From the NCBI RefSeq assembly GCF_040802235.1, contig NC_133161.1, positions 14,401,001-14,465,000 on the forward strand: DNA of 64,000 bases, read 5' to 3'. Shown piece after piece: positions 9,100 through 18,368 of the stretch. Made by a program: the position numbers and the translations under genes. Source of the DNA: Manis javanica (lineage: Eukaryota > Chordata > Mammalia > Pholidota > Manidae). Under the pieces are notes generated by a model that was not told where the DNA came from, did not search any database, and saw nothing but the letters and a program-made list of their open reading frames with translations. How positions within the stretch are numbered: the first letter of the stretch is position 1; each line of letters starts with the position of its first letter.

Positions 9100-10720
9100 T
9101 GTATTTTAAACTATGTGGATCTTGCCAAATTGTCTTCTCTATTTAAAAAATCTGTACACTTCTTGATATTAACATACAGTTAACACATTCTCAAATAAGC
9201 ACCCATTTTTTTCCATCATCACTAAAAGGGATAATAACATATTTTTTTAAATGACCTTTTTTGGTATACTGGACAATAAAGTATATCTTAATTTGCACTT
9301 TGTTCATTATTAATAAGGCAAACAACTTTTGTCTGTTTATCCATTTTCTGTTTTTTGTAAATTGCTTAGTTACATGATTTGCAATTTTTCTACAGGAGAG
9401 GGAAGAATTTTTCTAAAAATTTAAGAGTTTTTCTAAAAAAGTCTTTTTTTTGCATACAAGATTTCACATTTTTCTGTAGTCCATTTGCCGATTATTTTCA
9501 CGTAAGGAGTTAGTGTTTTGCGTCATGCTTAGTGGCCTTCATCACTCCTTTGTATTTCTGAAAATATTTCTAAAACATTGAAAGTTCAAAGGCTTTCATT
9601 GTTTCATCTAAAGTATTTAATTCTCTCATTTATTCACAACTTATGCATGCTTAAGGCCTGAGTTAAGTGCCCAGCTTTCAAAAAGTAACAAAACAATGCC
9701 TACCTGGTAGTGTTCAGGCCATTAATCATTTGCTTCTCTGGTTTCTCTAGTCACCATGCCCCTATGATAAACCACACTCTAGGTTCTTGGATTGATTTGT
9801 GACTCATTGTTTTAGTGATCTCATTTGGCACCAGTATCACAGTTTTAATAATTGGAACTTTGTTGAATGACTCGTAGGCTAATAACCTCCCCCAGACTCC
9901 CTCACAGCACATATGTTTTCAGAAGTTCTGATTTTTCAAGTTAACTTTAGAATCATTTTTTTAAGACCAAAGTTGACCCAAAAATCCTACTGGGATTTTT
10001 ATTGAGAATCCATTAGAATTAAAGATTACATTGATGAGAATGGTATTTGTATAATACTGCATTTTTCTAAGAACTAAATAGATGTATACAATTCTTCTTG
10101 TCCATTAGTAGAGTTGTAATTTTCTTCATATGTCTTATGAATTTAAGTTTATTTCTAAGTATTATATTTTTGCTTTTAATTAGCTATGCATCCCAAATTT
10201 TGTATCTTGTATTTTTCATTCCATTCAATGTATTTCTAATTTTTCTTAATTTAGGTCTTTAAATCTTAGATTTTGTCCCATTGGATGTTTAGAAGTGTTT
10301 GGAGATTTTGCGGTCATCTTTGTGTTGATACCATTTTAGAGAACACCTTCTATGATTTCAATTCTTTTAAAAATTCACTAATAACCCAGAACATGGTCTG
10401 TCTTGGTGAATGTTCCATGTTCAGTGGACAAGAATGTGTACACTGCTGTTTGTTGGGTGGAGCGCTCTATAAATGCCAATGAGGTCCTGGTGGGTGGTGG
10501 TGTCATAAAGTTCTTCTATATCCCTGCTGATTTTCAGTCTCGTTGTTTTATCAAATGTTGAGAGAGGAGTATTGATATCTCTATATGTGGGTTTCTCTCT
10601 TTCTCCTTTCAGTGTTTGCTTGAATGTACTTTGATGCTCTTGCATTTGGTTCTTAATGAGTGTATTTTGAAATCTTGAGGATTGTTGTGTCTTTGGACAA
10701 AACCTTTTATCATTGTGTAT
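9100..10720 (-). mobile_element. Ancient L1 fragments, antisense (3' region, then endonuclease/RT regions)
   Basis: 9100-9640 resembles reverse-complement L1 3' sequence and 9940-10720 resembles reverse-complement ORF2. On the minus strand, 10421-10645 encodes a recognisable endonuclease-domain remnant of ORF2 (residues such as YRDINTPLSTFDK and GIYRALHPTN). 9641-9940 holds nothing I can assign. Confidence 0.6.
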
Positions 10721-10957
10721 TGTAGGGAAACCTAAGTGGTGGTAATAATACTAGGCTATGTGTCAGGGATCTAAATGTGACATGGGACAGGTAGTCACTC
10801 AGCCTTACCCTAGGTTTGTCAGTAAGGTGAGGAGGTTGGACTAACCCGCATAGTTTCCAGGTCTGTCCAAACTGCAATATTCTGTGACTCAAGAGAACCA
10901 TGTAATTCCCTAATTACTTCAGTGACCATTTTTGTGAGATTAATTGACAACTACCAA
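10721..10957. other. Unassigned non-coding sequence
   Basis: No open frame, RNA gene or recognised repeat. It forms the left flank of the L1 insertion and ends in the target duplication that starts at 10958. Confidence 0.4.
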
Positions 10958-13596
10958 GTGCTTGGCTTTTTATATTTATTTGTTTATTTTTTTATTAAGG
11001 TATTTATATACACTCTTACGAAGGTTTCACATGCAAAAACAATGTGGTCCCTACATTTGCCCATATTATCGTGTCCCCCCCATACCCCATTGCAGTCACT
11101 GCCCATCAGTGTAGTAAGATGCCACAGAGTCACTATTCGTCTTCCCCATGATCCCCCCCACACCATGTGTGCCAATTATAATACCCCTCAATCCCCTTCT
11201 CTCTCTCTACCTGCCCATCCTCCCCCACCTCTCCCCTTTGGTAACTGCTAGTCCTTTCTTGGAATCTGTGAGTCTGCTGCTGTTTTGTTCCTTCAGTTTT
11301 GCTTCGTTGTTATACTCCACAAATGAGTGAAATCATTTGGTACTTGTCTTTCTCCGCCTGGCTTATTTCACTGAGCATAATATCCTCCAGCTCCATCCAT
11401 GTTGTTGCAAATGGTAGGATTTGTTTCTTTCTTATGGCTGAATAGTATTCCATTGTGTATATGTAGCACATCTTCTTTATCCATTCATCTACTGATGGAC
11501 ACTTAGGTTGCTTCTATATCTTGGCTATTGTAAATAGTGCTGTGATAAACATAGGGGTGCATATGTCTTTTTGAATCTGAGAATTTGTATTCTTTGGGTA
11601 AATTCCTAGGAGTGGAATTCCCAGGTCAAATGGTATTTCTATTTTTAGTTTTTTGAGGAACCTCCATATTGCTTTTCACAATGGTTGAACTAGCAGTGTA
11701 GGGGGTTCCCTTTTCTCTGCATCCTCGCCAGCATTTGTTGTTCTTAGTCTTTTCGATGCTGGCCATCCTTACTGGTATGAGGTGATATCTCATTGTGGTT
11801 TTAAATTGCATTTCCCTGATGATAAGTGATGTGGAGCATCTTTTCATGTGTCTGTTGGCCATCTGAATTTCTTCTTTGGAGAACTGCCTCTTCATATCCT
11901 CTGCCCATTTGTTAGTTGGGTTATTTGCTTTGTGGGTGTTGAGACAGTATAAGTTCTTCATATATTTTGGATGTTAACCTCTTGTCAGATATGTCATTTA
12001 CAAATATATTCTCCCATTCCATAGGATGCCTTTTTGTTCTGTTGATGGTGTCCTTTGCTGTACAGAAACTTTTTTGTTTGATGTAGTCCCATGAGTTCAT
12101 TTTTGCTTTTGTTTCCCTTGCTTGAGGAGATGCATTCAGGAAGAAGTTGCTCATGCTTATATTCAGGAGATTTTTGCCTATGTTGTCTTCTAAGAGTTTT
12201 ATGGTTTCATGACTTACATTCAAGTCTTTGATCCATTTCGTGTTTACTTTTGTGTATGGGGTTAAACAATAATCCAGTTTCATTCTCTTACATGTAGCTG
12301 TCCGGTTTTGCCAACACCAGCTGTTAAAGAGGCTGTCATTTCCCCATTGTATGTCCATGGCTCCTTTATCATATATTAATTGACCATATATGGTTGGGTT
12401 AATATCAGGGCCCTCTAGTCTGTTCCATTGGTCTATGGGTCTGTTCTTGTGCCAGTACCAAATTGTCTTGATTACTGTGGCTTTGCAGTAGAGTTTGAAG
12501 TCAGAGAGCATAATCCCCCCAGCTTTATTCTTCCTTCTCAGGATTTCTTTAGCTATTCAGGGTCTTCTGTGGTTCTGTATGAATTTTAAAACTATTTGTT
12601 CCAGTCCATTGAAGAATGCTGTTGGTATTTTGATAGGAATTGCATTGAATCTGTAGATTGCTTTAGGCAGGATGGCCATTTTGACAATATTAATTCTTCC
12701 TATCCATGAGCATGGAATGTGTTTCCATTTATTGGTATCTTTTTAAATTTCTCTCATGAGTGTCTTGTAGTTTTCAGGGTATAGGTCCTTCACTTCCTTC
12801 ATTAGCTTTATTCCTAGGTATTTTATTCCTTTTGATGCAGTTGTGAATGGAATTGTTTTCCTGATTTCTCTTTCTACTAGTTCATTGTTAGTGTATAGGA
12901 ATGCCACAGTTTTCTGTGTATCAATTTTGATTTTCTAATACTGTACCATCCTTGCATCCCTGGAATAAATCCTACTTGATAATAGTGCATGATCAACTTT
13001 GCTGAATTTAGATATTAGATCTAGTAGTTTTGGAATGGATTCTTTAGGGTTTTTTATGTACAATATCATGTCCTCAGCAAACAGTGACAGTTTAACCTCT
13101 TCTTTACCAATCTGAATGCCTTTTATTTCTTTGTGTTGTCTGATTGCCATGGCGAGGACCTCCAGTACTATGTTGAATAAAAGTGAAGAGAGTGGGCATC
13201 CCTGTCTTGCTCCTGATCTTAAAGGCTTTCAGCTTCTCGCTGTTAAGTATGATGTTGGCTGTGGGTTTCTCATATATGGCCTTAATTATGTTGGGGTACT
13301 TGCCCTGTATTCTCATTTTGTTTAGAGTTTTTGTCATGAATGGATGTTGAATTTTGTTGAATGCTTTTTCGGCTTCTATGGAGATGATCATATGGTTTTT
13401 GTCTTTTTTTTGTTGATGTTGCTGGATTTTCTAATACTGTACCATCCTTGCATCCCTGGAATAAATTGTACTTGATAATTGCGCATGATCTGCTTGATGT
13501 ATTTTTGAATTCGGTTTGCTAATATTTTGTTGAGTATTTTTGCACCTATGTTCAGTAGGGATATTGGTCTGTAATTTTTGTGCTTGGCTTTTTATA
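10958..13596 (-). mobile_element. 5'-truncated L1 (minus strand) with 17-bp target-site duplication
   Basis: The insertion body is 10975-13579. The same 17 bases, GTGCTTGGCTTTTTATA, occur at 10958-10974 and 13580-13596, marking a target-primed insertion. The T-rich start on plus (10975-11000) corresponds to the poly(A) end on minus. It holds the 3' UTR (about 10990-11390) and the C-terminal two thirds of ORF2. The 5' end is truncated inside the reverse-transcriptase domain. Identity to the other L1s in the window is high by eye, so it is a relatively young copy. Confidence 0.93.
11400..13579 (-). pseudogene. L1 ORF2 fragment, inactive
   Basis: Three frames carry recognisable ORF2p: part of the reverse transcriptase (12935-13391), the thumb/middle region (11921-12511, 196 codons open) and the C-terminal region (11626-11961). 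The catalytic FADD box reads FAED at 13070-13081, losing one of the two metal-binding aspartates. A stretch at about 12931-12990 duplicates sequence from 13427-13484 and disrupts the frame. ORF2p normally nicks target DNA and reverse-transcribes L1 RNA. This copy lacks the endonuclease domain and cannot do so. Confidence 0.9.
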
Positions 13597-13884
13597 ACTT
13601 AGTCGTGGAGATGACTGAGGGGTAAGTGCAGAGAAAGGTCTAACCTAGCCAGTGTCATGTTACTATCAGTTCCAGCTCATGGAGGAATCACACAAAATGC
13701 CTGCAACAGCTTAGGCCAAATAACTAATAGACCTAAGATGTCAGGCATGCACAATTTACAGAAAGGCTGCAAAGGGCCTTCATTTATGTATTTGGTGAGG
13801 TGAATCCTCAGTTCCTCTTGACATAAAGATCAGTTTGGAAGTGAGTGAGGCACAGAGAATTCTTTCATTCCTTGTGACTTGCAG
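13597..13884. other. SVOPL intron sequence
   Basis: Unique-looking sequence between the L1 insertion and the SVOPL exon. The polypyrimidine tract and acceptor TTGTGACTTGCAG lie immediately before 13885. Confidence 0.5.
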
Positions 13885-13998
13885 GTCCTTATGAATGCCT
13901 CAATCCTGGGGGCCCTGTGTCTCTTCTCATCTGTCTGTGTCATATGTGCCATTTCTGCATTTACTCTCCCTATTGAGACCAAAGGACGGGCCCTACAG
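13885..13998 (+). CDS. SVOPL: SVOPL (SVOP-like transporter), penultimate coding exon
   Basis: A 114-nt exon in phase 0 is bounded by acceptor CAG (13882-13884) and donor GTAAGT (13999-14004), and encodes 38 residues. It covers the last transmembrane helix (SILGALCLFSSVCVICAISAF) split here as about 20 hydrophobic residues, followed by the cytoplasmic motif LPIETKGRALQ. A PxETKG motif after helix 12 is typical of the SV2/SVOP/SLC22 branch of the major facilitator superfamily. SVOPL is a putative multi-pass membrane transporter of unknown substrate. From memory, the human gene is the convergent neighbour of TRIM24, which agrees with the layout here. No upstream SVOPL exon was found in 1-13600. 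They either lie left of the window or were missed. Confidence 0.85.
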
Positions 13999-14003
13999 GT
14001 AAG

Positions 14004-14325
14004 TGATGCCAGAATCAGTTACCACCTTTTGGTCAAAGGAAATGAACTTGAGTATGGAAGTTCTTCTCATAAGCAGATATGATATCCATTGTGCATTAAC
14101 GCAATGATGTATTTCTTGGGTTTCAAAAGAAAAATTGGGTATCCAGTTTTCCTGCATGTAACTTTGAGCAGCACTGAAGTTAAAGCAATTATTCACTTCA
14201 AACCTTTGCTTCCTGTAGAAGTTGCACTGCTGGAGAGCTAAGAGCAGCAGAGGAGCAGAAATAGCTATTTGCGCTGCCCCTAGGGTTGCAGGCTCTTCAC
14301 ATACTGTTCCAGCTACCTTTCCCCT
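14004..14325. other. SVOPL last intron, left part
   Basis: No exon, RNA gene or recognised repeat. The 67-codon open frames that overlap the exon end run through the splice site and are not real extensions. Confidence 0.4.
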
Positions 14326-14326
14326 A

Positions 14327-14745
14327 GTACAGTAGTTCCGCTTAGCCAGTTCTGCTTTATGTGGTTTCAGTTACCTGTGGCCAACTGTGGTTCAGAGCAG
14401 ATGATCCTCCTCACGTATGGCGACTATCAGTAGTAGCCTAATGCTGCATCATAATGTCTGCATCATCCACCTCACTCCATCTCATTTCATCAGCTCACAT
14501 CATCATAACGGCGAATACAGTTCAGTATTTTGAGACCACATTCACATAACTTTTACTGCAGTGTAATCTATTTTACTATTAGTTACTGTTGTTAATCTCT
14601 GACTGTGCCTAATTTACAAGTTAAACTTAATCCTAGCTAGATATAGGAAAACAGCATAGAACCCCTACATATACTGTCTTGTGGTTTCTGGCATTCACTG
14701 GTGGTCTTGACTGTACCCCTGTAGACAAGGGTACTACTTGCTGTG
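14327..14745 (+). mobile_element. MER2/Tigger-type DNA transposon relic
   Basis: The left end reads TACAGTAGTTCCGCTTAGCC and continues TGGTTTCAGTTACCTGTGGC. The right end reads ACAAGGGTACTACTTG. Together they match the inverted-repeat ends of MER2/Tigger1-family pogo elements, with TA at the left boundary. The interior TGCAGTGTAATCTATTTTAC is also characteristic. It is non-autonomous, old, and lies in the SVOPL last intron. Confidence 0.75.
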
Positions 14746-14982
14746 CTAACCGTAGATACCGGCTGCTCCTTCTGTTTTACGTAGTACACAAAAAGAGGAT
14801 ACCACAGAACAAGGGATGCTCCCAGGGCAAAGTCGTAGAAGAGGCAGCCTCTCCTATTCCTCTCTCCTTATGGTTGGATACAGTAAAAACTGGTCATCTC
14901 AAAGTGGATAGGTGGTGCGTCTGTTTGCCTGCCTGAAATACAAAGCTTTTTGCTGTAATGCAGAGGTATGTGTATGCTGTCA

Positions 14983-14983
<1 letters not shown>

Positions 14984-15022
<39 letters not shown>

Positions 15023-15028
15023 GCACGG
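14984..15028 (+). repeat. (CA)n microsatellite with a CACG tail
   Basis: Uninterrupted AC dinucleotides to about 15018, followed by GCACGCACGG. The 100-codon minus-strand frame with a VCVCVC tail is created by this repeat. Confidence 0.97.
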
Positions 15029-15029
15029 A

Positions 15030-16260
15030 GGGAGAACAGGTAGGTTGGGTGGTTAGGTTGATCTGAGCTGCTGCCTCTGAATGGAGCTGTGGAGAGTCCT
15101 GTTTTGGGGCTGAGTGTAACTTGCCCTCTCCCCCATGTCCTGTTCATAGTAAACCAGATGTGTTTTGTTGTCTGAGTAGATAGGGAAGGCACTGTTGAAT
15201 AAAGGGGGAAAAAAACTATAAACACATCAGTCTTGATCCTTTCCCCCACCAGGTCCAAAGTGTGCTTTTGCATTTTTTCCATAGCTTGTTTAAGGTAATA
15301 TGTATTTTAATCACAAATGAGGTAACCTATTATGTAATGATGAATTTAGAGTTTTGTTTAGGTTTTCTTAATGGGAAAGGTGACCCATTCATTGAATGAA
15401 TTAGATGATTCATATAATTCCTTTTGATTATAAGTAAAAGGATTATCACATCCTTCACACAAACAAGGAAATAAGTGGAAGGGAAGTCAACTAACTTGTA
15501 CAAAGGACACAGTAGAATGTAAAGGGAGGTTGGAATTTAAATTAAGAGGGTGCTCTATCTTACTCTATTTTCTGTGGAGGCTTTAAGTAGTGACAATACA
15601 TATAAAAGGAAACCTGGCTCATCATATAATGTGCCCTATAGATTTTCAATTCAAGTCACATCCACTTACGAAAGACTGACTATTCCCTTTTCTGTTGACT
15701 GGAACATGGATTTAGTAGTGTGATGAAATTATTTTGCTTGTCTGTTCACAAGCCTTTTTAATATCCATTCCTTACAACTTTAATATGTAAATTCAATAAA
15801 TAGAATTGTGTGAGCACATAGCCCTTGATGGTTTTGCCACTCAATAGCTATACATCTTTGAGGAAATCTTAAAAGGGGTGTACTTGCAGTGTTATGAGCA
15901 CTTAACACATGGAATTACCCCAATAATTTGGATGAGCTACATCAATAATTTAATAGTAATAATTCCATTTTAGAATTACTCTGAGAAACTTATTCATTCT
16001 GATAAGCCTGGTAAGCTAAAAATCAAATTCTTGAAAGAAGGTATTTATTAAGTGATTTTTTTTCTGAATGATGTATTATATTAGAATAACTGAATTATAA
16101 AGCTACCATCACACTGTCAGGTACACAAAGGTTAAATGCTAGGAATTTAATTCCTTACAAGTTTATTAATTAAAGAACCTTTCATTACTAGTTTCTAGTG
16201 CCAGACAACTGAGTATGGTATGAATGGAGAAGATCGATTAAATGTATTGATCTATTAAAT
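15030..16260. other. SVOPL last intron, right part
   Basis: AT-rich sequence with no supported exon, RNA gene or classified repeat. Confidence 0.4.
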
Positions 16261-16270
16261 CTCATTCCAG

Positions 16271-16282
16271 CAAATTAAATGA
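16271..16282 (+). CDS. SVOPL: SVOPL, terminal coding exon (three codons plus stop)
   Basis: After acceptor TCTCATTCCAG (ending 16270) the sequence reads CAA ATT AAA TGA, that is Q-I-K-stop, in the phase left open by the 13885-13998 exon. The protein would therefore end GRALQQIK, which is what I recall for mammalian SVOPL. That recollection is the main support, because twelve coding bases alone prove little. The 3' UTR continues to the right. A poly(A) signal was not fixed; an ATTAAA lies near 16693. Confidence 0.7.
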   Translation, partial: QIK

Positions 16283-17190
16283 AGACCTGCAAACTGATGT
16301 CTACCAGAGAAGAAAATTGCATTTCATCTTCACAAAGAGCTGTGGCATATTGAAAAAACCTGATTTAATTTCTGTATGTTACTTGGTAATCAAGAAACTA
16401 ATTCTGTATCTTTTAAAACTAAGGCACATGAAAATGAGGTGGGTTAACTATATATTGATCTCTTTGCTGGAAGACAATATGTAGATAATTTTATACAATA
16501 GGGAAGGTGGCTTTTCTTCCTGGATATAAAATCTATATAAGTAAGTCTTAAATCTCAGATGAAATGCATTTGTATACTTGATATTTTCCACGAGGTATAT
16601 AGCAAGAGTTGGGACTGAAATTTTGTAGCTAAGACATGAAGGGGGTCTGGTATCATTAAGCCTTTCAAAACAAATAGAATGACAAATTCACAATTAAAGT
16701 TAACATGATTTAAATTGCAGCCTCCATATTATTAATGAAAACTTCCTATTCATAAAAAAAATATGCTTAAGTTAGTACAAGTCACATATAATCACCAAGA
16801 AACTAGGAACAAACCATCTTAGTTATGCTGTGGAAAGAGACCACTTCAGGCTTTTACATTTAGACTTGGTCTTTTTTTGCTGTTCAAACTTACTGTGGAG
16901 ACTTCTGAAATAGGGGACTCCAAGGCTTGGCTCACCTATTCTTCCCGACCCTCCTTATGTAGTGGAAGAAGAACTTGCTAGAATCACCAGGGAGTGACAC
17001 CCCTGCACTAGCCTGCTGTGTGAGAGGGTTTATACCCTTGCTTGCACAGCAATGCAAATCATCAAGCCATTTGTGCCTGTGGTTCAAGTAGGAAAGTCAG
17101 GAAAACTTTTCTGTATGGAAAGAGCCAGACTAAATATTTTAGACCTTGTGAGCCACAAATAGTCTATCACTTTTTTTTCAGGCCATAGTT
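16283..17190. other. Probable SVOPL 3' UTR and intergenic DNA
   Basis: Follows the SVOPL stop. It is AT-rich, and no long open frame or repeat was recognised. How far the transcript extends cannot be read from sequence alone. Confidence 0.4.
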
Positions 17191-17191
17191 T

Positions 17192-17480
17192 TGTTGAAAT
17201 TAACTTCTAGGCCCCAGATGGAGCCACTCCTGCCCAGCGCACATCAGTGAGCTGCAGGCTGACTTTCACGGCCCTGTAAACTCTTTGCTTGACCAAACAC
17301 CAGGCCAACTCGGCTCTGCACGTACTTCCTTGTTTCCTGTCATTCATCCTATGAAAGCTTCCTGCCTTCTGCCATTTTGCGGTTCTCTGGACCCTTGGGA
17401 GTGGAGACTGCTTTGTGAAGCAACAAATAGTTTGTTCAGCCTGATCACCGAAATTGTCTTCTTTAGTCATGTTTTGCAGT
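17192..17480 (+). repeat. LTR-like interspersed repeat, copy 1 (related to 43158-43480)
   Basis: Begins TTGAAATTAACTTCTAGGCC and shares a long colinear match with 43158-43480, including CAGATGGAGCCACTCCTGCC and ACTTCCTTGTTTCCT. The 43 kb copy directly follows a polypurine tract, so both are interpreted as LTRs of one ERV family. Here it appears solo. The far end is unclear. Confidence 0.6.
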
Positions 17481-18368
17481 CTTTGGCAATGAGAATAGGA
17501 TCTGAAGCTGAATGCTAAAGGCCCAAGGGACAAAACGCACAGGTGAGGAGCCCACGGAACCCTTTGAGTTCACTGCTCCTCATTGAAACCAAGGGCCGTG
17601 GGTGTCATTCATTCTGTTTTTGAGCTCCACTCCCTTGGGTATAGCAATCTGATCCAAACAAACTTTGTTAAAAAAATAATAATAATTTTTCCCAGAAAGG
17701 TCCCTGTTGGTTACATGGGAGTCTGATGAGTGGCAGCAGTTAGGGGACTCATAAAGCCTCCAGGTTAAGTCCACAGCATAAACTGCTAGGAGACTTGGGG
17801 AAATAAGACAAGAGATTCAAACTTTTAATGAATGCACAACAAATAGGCACAAATTATTAGAGTGAAAGGACTAATAGATCTATTGCTAGAGGGAATCTGA
17901 GAAGCCAAGGCTGCAAAGTTGGCAGGTGTGAGCTCTGCACTTGAAAAGATGTTAGAGCACTTGCTACCTAAATTTAAGATTCCCATGTGGGGGTAAGCTG
18001 GACATAGAACAGGTCATATCAACACTAGGTCACCTGCCAACCTCCAGAAAAATTCTGTGCAATCAAGTACTGATGCTGTAAAACATCACAAAATCCCCAA
18101 CCCAGTGATACATCTCTCTGATGTATTAATTTGGCTCAGAGAGACACAAGACTTAGTCAAAAAGAAAAAAAAAAAGAAAAAAAGAAAAAGGGATCCTCAA
18201 ATTTCAGATAATTGAGTACTCTACCTTTTGGAATACCTGCTTATTTTATGTCTAAGAATTGTGGTCATGGAAGCTGTCGGTATCTACAAAAATGGCAAAA
18301 TTCTACTAAGAAACCTAGAATTACAATAGCTATTATGGAAAACATTCCAATTATGCAAGATTGTTCAT
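17481..18368. other. Unassigned intergenic DNA with an A-rich tract
   Basis: No supported gene. An A-rich stretch of mixed A and AAAG units lies at about 18159-18190 and may be the tail of an unrecognised retroposon. Confidence 0.35.

Noticed and set aside
11921..12511. 196-codon minus-strand open frame, one of the longest in the window
   Set aside because: It is L1 ORF2 coding sequence (middle/C-terminal region) inside the truncated element, not an independent gene.
13879..14082. 67-codon ORF read straight through the SVOPL exon
   Set aside because: The real coding part is 13885-13998. The flanks are intronic, with clear AG and GTAAGT splice sites.
14980..15282. 100-codon minus-strand frame ending VCVCVCVC
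   Set aside because: The tail is translated CA microsatellite; no other support.
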